Position numbers and translations under genes: made by a program. The notes beneath the pieces were generated by a model that was given only the letters and a program-made list of their open reading frames with translations, did not search any database and was not told the origin of the DNA. A DNA stretch of 64,000 nucleotides from Sphingobacteruim zhuxiongii (GTDB taxonomy: Bacteria; Bacteroidota; Bacteroidia; Sphingobacteriales; Sphingobacteriaceae). The DNA is taken from contig NZ_CP045652.1 of the NCBI RefSeq assembly GCF_009557615.1, positions 1,612,001 to 1,676,000 of the forward strand, given 5' to 3'. The stretch's first letter is position 1, and each line of letters opens with the position of its first letter. Shown one piece after another: positions 1-8,880 of this stretch.

Positions 1-1346
1 CGCCAGCTTCTTTTGCTGCGCAGAACGATATGTCTTCTGCGGACAGTACAAATATTGGGAATTTGAGTTGGCGGACGTTTTTTAACGATCCAAATCTTGT
101 GTCATTACTTGATACAGCATTAAAAAATAATCAGGAGTTGCGTATAACATTGCAAGAGCTTGAGATTGCTAAAAGTGATATTTTATTACGAAAAGGGGCG
201 TTGAAACCTAAGGTAGATATTCGTGCTGGAGGAGGAATTGAAAAGGTTGGGCGTTATACTTCGCAAGGTGCTGGCGATGCGAGCACGGAGATAACTCCAG
301 GTCACGAAATGCCTGATCCCCTTGGCGACTTAAATATTGGCGCCTATGCGAATTGGGAAATTGACGTATGGAAGAAGCTTAAAGACGCCGAACAAGCTGC
401 TGTAAACCGTTATTTAGCGTCGGTTGAAGGAAAGAATTTTGTGTTAAGTAGTTTGATAGCGGAAGTTGCGAATTCTTATTTTGAACTTCTTGCATTAGAC
501 AATCAACTGGATATTATTCGTCAGAATATTAAGCTGCAAGAAAATGCTTTGGAAGTTGTAAAGATACAAAAGGAATCGGCTAAGGTTACGGAGTTGGCGG
601 TTCAGAAATTCACAGCTGAAGTGGCAAAGACTAAAGGCATGGAGTTTTCGACATTGCAACAGATTAAGGAAACAGAGAATCGGATTAATTTCTTGCTCGG
701 TCGTTATCCACAGCAGATTGCGCGTGATCCGAATAACTTCATCCATCTCGTACCAGCATCTATAAAAGCGGGATTTCCAAGTCAATTGTTAGGAAATCGA
801 CCAGATATTATGCAGGCAGAGCATGAACTGACAGCCGCAAAATTAGATGTGCAAGTCGCACGGAAGGAGTTTTATCCTTCCATTGGATTGTCGGCAGGTG
901 TAGGCTTGCAAGCTTTTAAACCTTCCTACCTATTTAAACTTCCGGAATCGTTATTATTCAATTTGGCGGGTGATCTAGCTGCTCCTTTATTGAACAAGAA
1001 TGCGATAACCGCCGAGTTTAACGCTTCAAATGCTAGACAGATACAAGCGGTCTATAATTATGAGCGCGCTATACTTAATGCATTTACCGAGGTGTCGACG
1101 CAGTTGTCTAATATCGATAATTTAGAGAAGGGCTTTCAGTATAAAAGCCAAGAAGTGGATGCATTAAATAAGTCGATTGAAGTGTCGAATGATTTATTCA
1201 AGTCTGCTCGTGCAGATTATTTGGAAGTGTTGACGACCCAAAGGGAAGTGTTGGAGGCTAAGCTGGAGTTACTTGAAACAAAGAAACAACAGTTAAGTGC
1301 CGTGGTAAATGTTTACAAAGCGTTAGGAGGGGGATGGAAACCATAG
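1..1346 (+). CDS. RND efflux outer-membrane factor (TolC/NodT family), 5' truncated
   Basis: Outer-membrane channel subunit of a tripartite RND-type efflux pump, expected to be a lipoprotein that docks with a periplasmic adaptor. The frame is already open at base 3 and runs through the ATG at 30, so the signal peptide and lipobox lie upstream of the window; 438 codons follow that ATG. Two outer-membrane efflux repeats are visible: a first helical hairpin at about residues 100-230 ending near LLGRYP, and a second opening with LLGNRPDI and EFYPSIGLSAG. The C-terminal helix ends in VYKALGGGW, as usual in the family. The adaptor and pump genes expected upstream are not visible, so the exported substrate cannot be told. 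Confidence 0.9.
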   Translation, partial: PASFAAQNDMSSADSTNIGNLSWRTFFNDPNLVSLLDTALKNNQELRITLQELEIAKSDILLRKGALKPKVDIRAGGGIEKVGRYTSQGAGDASTEITPGHEMPDPLGDLNIGAYANWEIDVWKKLKDAEQAAVNRYLASVEGKNFVLSSLIAEVANSYFELLALDNQLDIIRQNIKLQENALEVVKIQKESAKVTELAVQKFTAEVAKTKGMEFSTLQQIKETENRINFLLGRYPQQIARDPNNFIHLVPASIKAGFPSQLLGNRPDIMQAEHELTAAKLDVQVARKEFYPSIGLSAGVGLQAFKPSYLFKLPESLLFNLAGDLAAPLLNKNAITAEFNASNARQIQAVYNYERAILNAFTEVSTQLSNIDNLEKGFQYKSQEVDALNKSIEVSNDLFKSARADYLEVLTTQREVLEAKLELLETKKQQLSAVVNVYKALGGGWKP

Positions 1347-1381
1347 TTCATTATTTTTATTCAATATAGGGTTAGTACATT

Positions 1382-1416
1382 GGGGCAGGCTTTAGCTTGC
1401 TCCTTTGTCATTTTTA
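1382..1416 (+). terminator. Probable intrinsic terminator of the efflux gene
   Basis: A 9-bp stem (1382-1390 with 1395-1403, two G-U pairs) with a 4-base loop lies 36 bases after the stop and is followed by a T-rich tail. Its position fits transcription end of the efflux operon. Confidence 0.5.
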
Positions 1417-1516
1417 TCCAAGTTTCTCGATAAAAGAAAATTGCTTGGGAATGATGTCTTTTCCGATAAAAGATATAAATTTAATCAGCAGACAATGAAT
1501 GGCGTTAGACTAAACT

Positions 1517-1524
1517 TATTTTTG
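1517..1524 (+). promoter_or_regulatory. TAnnTTTG -7 box almost touching the start codon
   Basis: TATTTTTG matches the Bacteroidota -7 consensus and ends two bases before the ATG at 1527. No TTG is seen at the expected -33 distance, so only half of the promoter is supported. If used, the transcript would be leaderless or nearly so. Confidence 0.4.
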
Positions 1525-1526
1525 GT

Positions 1527-2075
1527 ATGAACTTATATATGCTAGTACTTGGCGGAAAGCCAGCAGGTCGATTTACAGAGCAACATGACGTATTTTTTGG
1601 TATAGCGAACGAATTGAAAGACTTAGTTCCTCAAATGAATGAATTTTGGCCTGAATTGGCGGATAGGATGCATATAGACTCTTGGCGTAAGGTAACGCGT
1701 GTTGGGAATTTTCAAGTAGACGTTATCGAGAAGGTAGCCGACAGCGTTCCTCATGATGTGAACTTGTTCTTTGTCAACTTAGGAGGCTATAAGCCGAATG
1801 ATATGGAAGAATATCATTATAAAATCCTGGTTGTCGCGCAGGACTTAGCGGAAGCAAGCAAAGTCGCAAAGGAATCAACTTTTTATAAGCATTATGAATC
1901 ATCTCATATTGATGATAAATATGGAATTGATGTAGATGATATCTATCCAATAGAAGATATGCTACCTGCTTCTTTTAAAGAAAGCTATCAACTTGTTTTT
2001 CGTATTGCAGAAGATAGCTTTGAAGATTTGTTAGAAGTAGGCTACCTCAAAATCAGTAAATTACTGGCTACTTAA
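1527..2075 (+). CDS. DUF1543 domain-containing protein
   Basis: A 182-residue soluble protein of the DUF1543 family; its biochemical role is not known. The sequence contains two similar halves: LVLGGKPAGRFTEQHD near the N-terminus is echoed by FVNLGGYKPNDMEEYH at about residue 82, each followed by a helix, so the protein looks like an internal duplication. There is no signal peptide or membrane segment, which places it in the cytoplasm. The ATG at 1527 is chosen because a -7 box ends just before it and homologues start with the same short strand. The gene stands alone and ends two bases from a convergent reductase gene. Confidence 0.8.
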   Translation: MNLYMLVLGGKPAGRFTEQHDVFFGIANELKDLVPQMNEFWPELADRMHIDSWRKVTRVGNFQVDVIEKVADSVPHDVNLFFVNLGGYKPNDMEEYHYKILVVAQDLAEASKVAKESTFYKHYESSHIDDKYGIDVDDIYPIEDMLPASFKESYQLVFRIAEDSFEDLLEVGYLKISKLLAT

Positions 2076-2076
2076 T

Positions 2077-2727
2077 TTAATAAGCAGCCGTAAAATGTTG
2101 TTTGATAAATTTGTTGTTCTCCAGTTCATCCGCGATAGCTACGGCAACATCTTCCACTGAAAGAATACTTTTACCATCATGGTCGAATACGGGGTGTCCA
2201 ATAGCGGTTCTGTATTCGCCTTTACGTGTTCCTGAGTTTGAAGGATTCATTTCGATTGCAGGGCTGAAAAAAGTCCAATCAAGTTCATCCTCGCGCTTCA
2301 CGACTTCGAGATAATCGGCAGCAGCTAATGCTCCAGGTTTAATGGCTGCGGGAAAATCAGGACTGTCAACAATTCGTGACTCATCATTGATTTTAAGACT
2401 GCCAGCCCCGCCGACAATAATCAGACGTTTTATTCCTGCGTCCTTAACTGCTTGTAGTATATGGCGTCCGCCAGCAAGGAAATCATCGTAAATCTCTGGG
2501 TTTTCCCATCCTGCATTATAGGCTGAAATGACAACATCATTACCTTTCAATGCGCTTGCTAGCCTACCTTCGTCATTCACATCCGTCTGAACAGCCAACA
2601 CATGTGGTTTGTCTTTTATTTTATCTACATTTCTCGCAATTGCTGTTACTTCATAATTTCTATTGATCAATTCTTGGAGGATATGTGATCCTACGAATCC
2701 CGTAGCTCCGATTAAAGCGACTTTCAT
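2077..2727 (-). CDS. NAD(P)-binding reductase, atypical SDR (NmrA/YwnB-like)
   Basis: Short-chain-dehydrogenase-like protein with an NAD(P)-binding Rossmann fold. The N-terminus MKVALIGATGFVGSHI carries the GxxGxxG nucleotide-binding motif, VISAYNAGW follows at about residue 67, and LIIVGGAGSL sits in the middle. It resembles the YwnB/YesF group of NADH-binding proteins (about 215 residues); the substrate is unknown. The start is set at the internal ATG at 2727 (216 residues): a longer frame opening at 2790 would be coded by the terminator-like hairpin just upstream, and homologues start with MKVAL-type strands. It is convergent with the DUF1543 gene. Confidence 0.82.
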   Translation of the reverse strand: MKVALIGATGFVGSHILQELINRNYEVTAIARNVDKIKDKPHVLAVQTDVNDEGRLASALKGNDVVISAYNAGWENPEIYDDFLAGGRHILQAVKDAGIKRLIIVGGAGSLKINDESRIVDSPDFPAAIKPGALAAADYLEVVKREDELDWTFFSPAIEMNPSNSGTRKGEYRTAIGHPVFDHDGKSILSVEDVAVAIADELENNKFIKQHFTAAY

Positions 2728-2747
2728 ATATATGATATTTAAAGTGA

Positions 2748-2781
2748 AAATGCCTTGAACATCAAATCGTCCAAGGCATTT
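2748..2781 (-). terminator. Hairpin after the minus-strand metallopeptidase operon
   Basis: A perfect 10-bp stem (2748-2757 with 2772-2781) has a 14-base loop and, read on the minus strand, a short T tail. It lies 44 bases after the stop of the 2825-3508 gene and just before the reductase start, so it probably ends the 5821-2825 transcript. Confidence 0.5.
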
Positions 2782-2824
2782 ATAAAACATTTTAAAACTA
2801 TTTTAGTTTGACACGAATGTCATC

Positions 2825-3508
2825 CTATTGTTTTTTGAATTTCGCATAAGAATCGAGAATATAAGCTGTCAAATCTTCTTTGCGAGCAGCTTTAATGAAC
2901 GCGTAAGTCGGCCTGTATTTATCTCTAAATAAGGCCAGTTGATCGGTTGGGAGCGAAATTAACGATAGGATAAGTTCGTTTGTAAAAGTACGATCAACAA
3001 GTCGTTGTTCTTTCTCAAGTTCTAGAATTTTAATGCTGTTTCTAGCAATCTTCGCTTCCTTACCAAATAAGCGCGATGGTGAAACACGTAATCCGCCACG
3101 CGTTTTGCTAGTCTCAACCGCTTGACTGTTGTTCTTCGCACGCTCAATCTCGGTATTTAAGCGACTATCGGTCATTCGTGTCACCGTAACTTCGTCAATA
3201 CGGATAATACTTTTATCGCGAACTAGGTAGATTCTTGAAATTCCATCTTGGTAGATAAATGCTGTATCGCGATCATATCCTTTACCTTTGAGTACTAAAT
3301 AGTCGTTCTTCTTACCATCGATTGTGAAACTACCATCCGCTGCTGTCTTTGTCGACTTATTGTTGCTGATATTTTCAATCAAGACCTCGGAAAGGCGCTG
3401 ACTATTTTCAAGATCAAATACAAGACCTTTAATCTGCTGTGCCGCTGCGATTCCGATATTACCTAATAGTATCAGGGTAAGAAAGGCTATAATTTTGATG
3501 TTCTTCAT
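2825..3508 (-). CDS. Secreted protein with carboxypeptidase-regulatory-like domain
   Basis: A 227-residue exported protein of unknown function. An N-terminal signal peptide (MKNIKIIAFLTLILLGN, cleaved after AAAQ) is followed by a beta-sandwich domain of the carboxypeptidase-regulatory-like type at about residues 25-95 (IKGLVFDLENSQRLSEVLI, then AADGSFTIDGKKNDYLVL). The rest is charged and helical, with no recognised catalytic motif. The start is the ATG at 3508, two bases after the stop of the upstream metallopeptidase; the frame opening at 3526 would overlap that gene and spoil the signal peptide. The tight spacing suggests both products act together in the periplasm or outer membrane. Confidence 0.75.
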   Translation of the reverse strand: MKNIKIIAFLTLILLGNIGIAAAQQIKGLVFDLENSQRLSEVLIENISNNKSTKTAADGSFTIDGKKNDYLVLKGKGYDRDTAFIYQDGISRIYLVRDKSIIRIDEVTVTRMTDSRLNTEIERAKNNSQAVETSKTRGGLRVSPSRLFGKEAKIARNSIKILELEKEQRLVDRTFTNELILSLISLPTDQLALFRDKYRPTYAFIKAARKEDLTAYILDSYAKFKKQ

Positions 3509-3510
3509 TT

Positions 3511-5472
3511 CTATTTTGATTTCCAAGTATTGTTTTCAGGATTACTATCCGGGTACACTTCGTCCGGGTCAATTTTTACCGATATTAATTTTTCTGTTGA
3601 ATTCAACAAAAATCGCCATGATTGGTTTCTTTCCCAAATCTCAACAGGTAATTTTTTTCGAATTTTCTTACCGCTTGCGGTTGTTGCTTCAATGACAACA
3701 GGCATTGCCATTTTATCTAGATTACTGATGCTGATAATCGCACCTTTGGCCGGGTCTAAATCCGGATAGTTTACTTCATCAATCGCTTGATCTAACTGCC
3801 AATTATTTAGGAACCATCCGCGCCAGAACCAATTTAAGTTTTCGCCGGTCTCGTTTTCGATGGTACGGAAAAAATCATATGGTGTAGGGTGCTTGTATGC
3901 CCAATATTCCACATATTTCTTAAAAGCATTGTCAAATCGATCCGCACCAAGTACTTCATCGCGCAGGATTCTTAGTGCAAAGCCTGGCTTGTAATAGGCT
4001 AAGATGCCGATGTTACGCTCTTTCATCCCTTGCGGCGAAGTCATCACCGGTTCTAAAGCAGGATTCATCAATGCTCTGGTCATAGCATTTCTGCTGCCTA
4101 ACTCGCGATTGTATTCGCCCTTGTTAAATGCTTCCGTAGATAAATCATTGATAAAGGTATTGAATCCTTCATCCATCCATGCATATAAGCGTTCGTTAGA
4201 ACCGACAATCATTGGAAACCAAATATGGCCAAATTCATGGTCGGTTACTCCCCACAGACTCGCGGCCTTGGCCCTATTTCCACAGAAGACAATCGCAGGA
4301 TATTCCATTCCGCCAACATTAGATGCTACGTTAATCGCAACGGGGTATGGGTATTCCATCCATTTCTTGGAATAGTATTCAATAGATGCTTTGGTATATT
4401 CGGTTGATCTTTCCCAAGCATTTCCGCCATTGCTTTCCTTTGGATATACGGAAAGTGCTAGTGCTTTCTTACCACTCGGTAGGTTGATTTTGGCACCATC
4501 TACAATAAACGCTTTGGAAGATGCCCAAGCAACGTCACGTGCATTTTCTAATCGGTATTTCCAGGTAAGGGTTTTCTTCTGCGGTCTAGAATTTGCGTTT
4601 TTCACCTCTGAATCCGAACGTATAATAACTGTTCTGTCGCTTTCTTTTGCTTTGTTATAACGATCCAGTTGGTCTTTTGTCCATACTTCTTCTGGATTTA
4701 ATAATTCTCCACCTAAAACGACAATATGGTTCGCTGGAGCAGTAACTTCCACATTGAAATTGCCATATTCCATATAGAATTCTCCTGGACCTGTATAGGG
4801 TAGGCTATTCCATCCAAGAACATCATCATATACAGCAACTTTAGGATACCATTGTGCGATCGCAAAGATATCACCATTCTCCGTTGGAAGAACACCGGTG
4901 CGATCCGCGCCATATTCGGGAACGATATAAGAGAAATCAATGTTGAATTCTGTCTGACCTCCGTTTGCTGCCAATGGTGTCGGTAAATCAATACGCATAC
5001 GCGTATCATTGACGCTATTCTTTAGTTCTTTACCACCTTTGTCGATGACCTTCGTTAGGGTATATCCGCCATTAAAGTCCGATGCGGCTTCCCCATAGCG
5101 ACTATTACTTAAAGGTACCGTTGCCTGTCCTGTCGAAGACTGATTAAATAAATTCTGTTCTAGTTGAAGCCAAATAAAATCTAATTGATCGGGGCTATTG
5201 TTTGTGTAAGTAATTTTTACGGATCCTTTTACTTCCCGTGTTTGGTCATTCAATGCAACCTTGATATCGTAGCTAGCGGCATTTTGCCAGTATTGATGTC
5301 CTGGCTTACCTGAAGCCGAACGATAGGGAGTACCTGTATTGGTGTAAAATGTAGAACTAAAGGCTTCTTTATAATCGTATCGACTTTCTTTCTTTTGAGC
5401 TTGCAATTCTTGCTGGCTAATAAAACTAACCAATAGACCTGCAATTGCCCATTTAAAAATTATTCTCTTCAT
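3511..5472 (-). CDS. M1 family metallopeptidase, secreted
   Basis: Zinc metallopeptidase of the gluzincin (M1 aminopeptidase-like) clan, 653 residues. An N-terminal signal peptide ([17 protein letters not shown], cleaved near LQAQ) sends it to the periplasm. The zinc motif HEFGH at about residue 412, with the third ligand in WMDEGFNTF about 20 residues later, and the upstream GGMEYP (a variant of the GAMEN exopeptidase loop) define the active site. A beta-rich N-terminal domain and a C-terminal tail follow the usual layout, though the protein is shorter than PepN because it lacks the large helical C-terminal domain. It follows the ArsC-like gene by four bases and leads the downstream regulatory-domain gene by two. 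Confidence 0.88.
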   Translation of the reverse strand: MKRIIFKWAIAGLLVSFISQQELQAQKKESRYDYKEAFSSTFYTNTGTPYRSASGKPGHQYWQNAASYDIKVALNDQTREVKGSVKITYTNNSPDQLDFIWLQLEQNLFNQSSTGQATVPLSNSRYGEAASDFNGGYTLTKVIDKGGKELKNSVNDTRMRIDLPTPLAANGGQTEFNIDFSYIVPEYGADRTGVLPTENGDIFAIAQWYPKVAVYDDVLGWNSLPYTGPGEFYMEYGNFNVEVTAPANHIVVLGGELLNPEEVWTKDQLDRYNKAKESDRTVIIRSDSEVKNANSRPQKKTLTWKYRLENARDVAWASSKAFIVDGAKINLPSGKKALALSVYPKESNGGNAWERSTEYTKASIEYYSKKWMEYPYPVAINVASNVGGMEYPAIVFCGNRAKAASLWGVTDHEFGHIWFPMIVGSNERLYAWMDEGFNTFINDLSTEAFNKGEYNRELGSRNAMTRALMNPALEPVMTSPQGMKERNIGILAYYKPGFALRILRDEVLGADRFDNAFKKYVEYWAYKHPTPYDFFRTIENETGENLNWFWRGWFLNNWQLDQAIDEVNYPDLDPAKGAIISISNLDKMAMPVVIEATTASGKKIRKKLPVEIWERNQSWRFLLNSTEKLISVKIDPDEVYPDSNPENNTWKSK

Positions 5473-5476
5473 AGAT

Positions 5477-5821
5477 TTATAGTTTAGTTTGATACTCGTC
5501 TTCGTTAAAACCTAATAAAATCCCATTGGGTGATTCAATTAGCGGACGCTTGATCATACTATTATTTGATAATAACACTTGATTCGCCGTAGCTGCATCT
5601 TGAACAGCCGCCTGCTCTTCTGTGCTTAATTTTTTCCAGGTGGTACCTTTTTTGTTTACTAAGCTCTCCCAGGAAACTTCCTTTTCCCATTCTTCCAGTT
5701 TCGCTAAGCTTGCAGGTTCTTTTTTGTAGTCATGAAAAACATAGTCTTTTTGATTCTCTGTCAACCAATCAAGCGCTTTTTTTACTGTATTGCAATTCTT
5801 AATTCCGTATACCTGTAGCAT
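5477..5821 (-). CDS. ArsC/Spx family protein (YffB-like)
   Basis: A 114-residue thioredoxin-fold protein of the ArsC/Spx superfamily, closest in pattern to E. coli YffB: it opens with [19 protein letters not shown], where one Cys sits at the ArsC active-site position, and continues with RGTTW-like KKGTTWKKL and a C-terminal MIKRPLIE that corresponds to the anion-binding IKRPL motif. It may be a glutathione- or thiol-dependent reductase; true arsenate reduction is not implied, since no ars genes are nearby. It is first in a minus-strand run with the M1 peptidase four bases downstream. Confidence 0.82.
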   Translation of the reverse strand: MLQVYGIKNCNTVKKALDWLTENQKDYVFHDYKKEPASLAKLEEWEKEVSWESLVNKKGTTWKKLSTEEQAAVQDAATANQVLLSNNSMIKRPLIESPNGILLGFNEDEYQTKL

Positions 5822-6026
5822 AGTGATTTAAAATAATAGATAATAATTCAGGATAAAGATATTAATTAGATCGATATAGGCACGCTAAATAGTGTTAAAA
5901 TAAGGCCTTCAGCTATGTTTTGTATCAAGATTGTTTAACTCAATGTAGGGGTAATAATGCATGTATTTATGCGTTTAGCCGATAGGATATGTTTGTTTTA
6001 CAGTAAATAAACGTCAATTAATTAGT

Positions 6027-6045
6027 TAGTGTAAATTTTACACTA
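6027..6045. promoter_or_regulatory. Perfect palindrome upstream of the aldolase gene
   Basis: TAGTGTAAA, one T, then TTTACACTA: a 9-bp perfect inverted repeat centred at 6036. It lies 26 bases before a -7-like box (TATCTTTA, 6072-6079) and 68 bases before the ATG, so it overlaps the -33 region. Symmetry and position suggest an operator for a dimeric regulator. The rest of the 292-base gap (5822-6113) shows nothing else recognisable. Confidence 0.5.
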
Positions 6046-6113
6046 TATTTTTTCGAATAATAAAAAAACGTTATCTTTAAACATTCACAACAAATACTTA
6101 GAACGAATAAACT

Positions 6114-7193
6114 ATGAGCCTAAAAGATTTCAAAGGTGTTTTAACAGGAGATCAAGTACAAGAGTTATTTGAGATTGCTAAAAGAGAGAAATTTGCTTTA
6201 CCAGCGGTAAACATTATCGGTACGAATTCTATCAATGCTGTTATGGAAACGGCGAAAGCAGTTAACTCACCCGTAATTATACAGTTATCAAACGGTGGAG
6301 CACAGTTCTATGCTGGTAAATCATTAAATAATGATGGCTTGCAAGCATGTATCTTAGGAGCTGTTTCTGCTGCTCAACACGTACATTTATTAGCAGAGCA
6401 CTACGGTGTTGCTGTTATTTTACATACTGACCACGCGGCTAAGAAGCTTTTACCTTGGATCGATGGATTGTTAGATGCAGGAGAGAAATTCTTTGCTCAA
6501 CACGGAAAACCTTTGTTCTCTTCTCATATGTTAGATCTTTCCGAAGAGCCAATTGAAGAAAATATCGAGATCTCTAAAAAATACTTAGAGCGCATGAAGC
6601 CACTAGGTATGACAGTTGAAATCGAATTAGGTGTTACAGGTGGAGAAGAAGACGGCGTTGACAACTCTGACGTTGATAGCTCTAAACTATATACACAACC
6701 AGAAGAAGTAGCTTACGCATTTGAGCAATTAGGTCAAGTTTCAGATAAATTTACTGTTGCTGCAGCTTTCGGAAATGTGCATGGCGTTTACAAACCAGGT
6801 AATGTTAAATTACAACCTGTTATTCTTCATAACTCACAAGAGTACATCCGTGAGAAATTTAATTTAACGGCTGAAAAACCAGTGAACTTCGTATTCCACG
6901 GTGGTTCTGGATCATCTCCTGAGGAAATTGCTGAGGCAATCTCTTACGGTGCAATCAAAATGAACATTGACACAGATATGCAATGGGCATTCTGGGATGG
7001 TGTTCGTGCTTACGAAGCGAAAAACCACGATTATTTGCAAGCTCAAATTGGTAACCCTGAAGGTGCTGATTCGCCTAACAAGAAATATTATGACCCACGT
7101 GTTTGGTTAAGAAAAGGTGAAGAAGCTTTTGTTACTCGTTTGAAACAAGCTTTCGAAGAGTTAAACGCTATTGATGTAAATAGCAAACTATAA
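6114..7193 (+). CDS. fbaA: Class II fructose-bisphosphate aldolase
   Basis: Zinc-dependent aldolase of glycolysis and gluconeogenesis, interconverting fructose 1,6-bisphosphate with glyceraldehyde 3-phosphate and dihydroxyacetone phosphate in the cytosol. At 359 residues it has the class IIA (FbaA) length. Visible signatures are LHTDHAAKK (catalytic Asp and zinc His, about residue 110), the LGVTGGEEDGVD loop near 177, FGNVHGVYKPGNV (zinc His) near 224, and FHGGSGSS near 262 (second zinc His and phosphate loop), then KMNIDTDMQW. It is a single-gene unit: a -7-like box and palindrome precede it and a strong terminator follows. Confidence 0.97.
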   Translation: MSLKDFKGVLTGDQVQELFEIAKREKFALPAVNIIGTNSINAVMETAKAVNSPVIIQLSNGGAQFYAGKSLNNDGLQACILGAVSAAQHVHLLAEHYGVAVILHTDHAAKKLLPWIDGLLDAGEKFFAQHGKPLFSSHMLDLSEEPIEENIEISKKYLERMKPLGMTVEIELGVTGGEEDGVDNSDVDSSKLYTQPEEVAYAFEQLGQVSDKFTVAAAFGNVHGVYKPGNVKLQPVILHNSQEYIREKFNLTAEKPVNFVFHGGSGSSPEEIAEAISYGAIKMNIDTDMQWAFWDGVRAYEAKNHDYLQAQIGNPEGADSPNKKYYDPRVWLRKGEEAFVTRLKQAFEELNAIDVNSKL

Positions 7194-7216
7194 GGAACGA
7201 AATCTTAGATTTAGGG

Positions 7217-7245
7217 AAAGGGCGAAGTTATACTTCGCCCTTTTT
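7217..7245 (+). terminator. Intrinsic terminator of fbaA
   Basis: A perfect 12-bp stem (7217-7228 with 7232-7243), loop TAT, followed by T residues, 23 bases after the fbaA stop. Confidence 0.9.
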
Positions 7246-7343
7246 CATTTTCCTGTCATATGAGCATTTTCAACAATAATATTGTCCTTAATCACATTTT
7301 TTATAGAAAATAATTCCTAATATTACCAATAAGGGAAGAGGAA

Positions 7344-8225
7344 ATGTATAAGGATAACTTCATCACATATCTACGATTTGAAAAACACTACTCGGTGCAT
7401 ACATTGTCTGCTTATGAAAAAGAGATAGATCAATTTCTATCATTCGCGGAACAGGAATCGTATACCTTTGATGCCATAGATTTTAAATTTCTTCGCTATT
7501 ATTTCTCTACGCTACGGGAGTCAGGAAAAGAAGTTCGTTCAGTGAATCGAGCGATATCGGCTTTGAAATCGTTCTATAAGTTTTTAATGAGGGAAGGGCT
7601 CTGTAGCAAGAATCCAATGTCTCTAATAAAGTCATTGAAGGTACCTCAAAAGCTACCGACGATTGTCGAGAAAGATAAGTTAGTTCAACTGCTTGATAAC
7701 CTAGAACAGGAGCTCGAAACTTTTGAAGATATACGTGATTTCATTGTATTGGAACTACTTTTTGGAACGGGTATCCGTGTTTCTGAACTAATAAAAATAA
7801 AAGAAATTGATGTTGATTTTTATAATAAAAAAATACTTATATTAGGAAAAAGGAGCAAAGAACGCTTTGTTCCAATCAATAACACATTACTTGAAGAACT
7901 GAAACGATATTTGTTGGAAAAAAAACAACAAAACTTTCAAAACATTATCCCTGAATTAGTCGTTACCAAAGAAGGGAAGCCTGCATATCGGGAATTGATA
8001 TATAAGATTGTTAAAAAGTACCTGAGTATGATTACTTCGCAGAAAAAAAGAAGTCCTCATGTCTTGAGACATACTTTCGCTACAGCATTATTAGACAACG
8101 GTGCAGATTTGAATGCAATTAAAGAGTTATTAGGCCACGCTGGGTTGTCCGCAACACAAGTTTATACGCATAACTCAGCTGAACGTTTGAAATCAATTTA
8201 TAAACAAGCCCATCCAAAGGCTTAA
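7344..8225 (+). CDS. Tyrosine recombinase, XerC/XerD type
   Basis: Site-specific tyrosine recombinase of 293 residues, the length of the Xer proteins that resolve chromosome dimers. An N-terminal SAM-like core-binding domain (residues about 1-85, FITYLRFEKHYSVHTLSAYE) precedes the catalytic domain. Catalytic residues are visible: Arg in GTGIRVSELIKI, HVLRHTFATALLDNG (His and Arg), GHAGLSATQVYTH with the final His region and nucleophilic Tyr. No phage or integron genes surround it, so a housekeeping role is likelier than that of an element integrase. The ribosome hibernation gene follows after 13 bases. Confidence 0.9.
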   Translation: MYKDNFITYLRFEKHYSVHTLSAYEKEIDQFLSFAEQESYTFDAIDFKFLRYYFSTLRESGKEVRSVNRAISALKSFYKFLMREGLCSKNPMSLIKSLKVPQKLPTIVEKDKLVQLLDNLEQELETFEDIRDFIVLELLFGTGIRVSELIKIKEIDVDFYNKKILILGKRSKERFVPINNTLLEELKRYLLEKKQQNFQNIIPELVVTKEGKPAYRELIYKIVKKYLSMITSQKKRSPHVLRHTFATALLDNGADLNAIKELLGHAGLSATQVYTHNSAERLKSIYKQAHPKA

Positions 8226-8226
8226 A

Positions 8227-8234
8227 AAAGGAGG
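8227..8234 (+). promoter_or_regulatory. Consensus Shine-Dalgarno of raiA
   Basis: AAAGGAGG four bases before the ATG at 8239. Such complete Shine-Dalgarno sequences are uncommon in Bacteroidota, where most starts lack one. It fixes the start of the hibernation factor. Confidence 0.7.
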
Positions 8235-8238
8235 AAAA

Positions 8239-8580
8239 ATGAACATTACAGTGCAATCTATTAAATTTAATGCAGACCAAAAGTTAATTGAGTTCATTAA
8301 GAAGAGATCAGAGAAGTTAAATCAGTTTTTCGACAACATCATCGAAGGCGCATGTTATTTGCGATTAGAAAATGTCGAAGACGAAGCTAACAAGATTGTG
8401 GAATTGAAATTCAATGTCCCAGGCAGTCAATTGTTCGCTAAGGCGCAGGCGAAGACCTTCGAAGAAGCAACTGATATAGCTATTGAATCGATCCGACGAC
8501 AGATTAATAAGCACAAAACTAAGACTAGAACAAATTTAAGTAACCACAAAGAGATATTAAATCAAGAAGAGGAGTTTTAA
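8239..8580 (+). CDS. raiA: Ribosome hibernation-promoting factor, short HPF/RaiA (YfiA) type
   Basis: Short-form ribosome-associated inhibitor that sits in the decoding region of the 30S subunit and silences or dimerises ribosomes in slow growth. The 113-residue protein shows the beta-alpha-beta-beta-beta-alpha fold: MNITVQSIKFNADQKLIEFI, then ACYLRLENV, VELKFNVPGSQLFAKAQA, and a basic last helix (IESIRRQINKHKTKTR). It lacks the C-terminal dimerisation domain of long HPF. A full Shine-Dalgarno precedes the ATG and a strong terminator follows. It is probably cotranscribed with the recombinase 13 bases upstream. Confidence 0.92.
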   Translation: MNITVQSIKFNADQKLIEFIKKRSEKLNQFFDNIIEGACYLRLENVEDEANKIVELKFNVPGSQLFAKAQAKTFEEATDIAIESIRRQINKHKTKTRTNLSNHKEILNQEEEF

Positions 8581-8603
8581 GAACATCCGACACTAAGATG
8601 AAG

Positions 8604-8632
8604 AAAGCTGCCTGTACAGGGCAGCTTTTTTT
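8604..8632 (+). terminator. Intrinsic terminator of the recombinase-raiA unit
   Basis: A perfect 9-bp stem (8604-8612 with 8620-8628), 7-base loop and a run of T, 23 bases after the raiA stop. Confidence 0.88.
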
Positions 8633-8880
8633 ATGAATGGTATTCTCTATAGTATGTCTGCAAAAGTAAATTAAGTCGTTCAACTTGATTCAATATACGT
8701 TTTTAACGAGCCATTAGTATACAGTCATGTGTACATTGATTTCGATCGTTAACATCTTCCGAAAACGTGATACGGAAGCAATATAGACTTAGCTAGAAGT
8801 CGATTAGCAGATGCTTATGACGATGTGATGACTCAAATACTAGGAAAACCTATTGATTTACTTCTAAAATTTTTATTTAT
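8633..8880. other. Gene-free stretch with a possible coding remnant
   Basis: No tRNA or intact gene was found here. From 8771 to 8896 one plus-strand frame stays open for 41 codons and reads like protein (NIDLARSRLADAYDD, then MTQILGKPIDLL) but has no good start, only an internal ATG. It may be the tail of a lost gene. Confidence 0.3.

Noticed and set aside
2728..2790. Longer N-terminus of the NAD(P) reductase
   Set aside because: The extra 21 residues would be coded by a 10-bp terminator stem, and the Rossmann strand starts at the later ATG.
4004..4660. Plus-strand frames inside the M1 metallopeptidase
   Set aside because: Shadows of the minus-strand gene; no start signals or homology.
5477..5821. 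Dedicated arsenate reductase ArsC
   Set aside because: The pattern fits YffB better and no arsenic genes are adjacent.
7344..8225. Recombinase as the integrase of a mobile element
   Set aside because: No direct repeats, tRNA target or phage genes nearby; length and partner fit housekeeping Xer.
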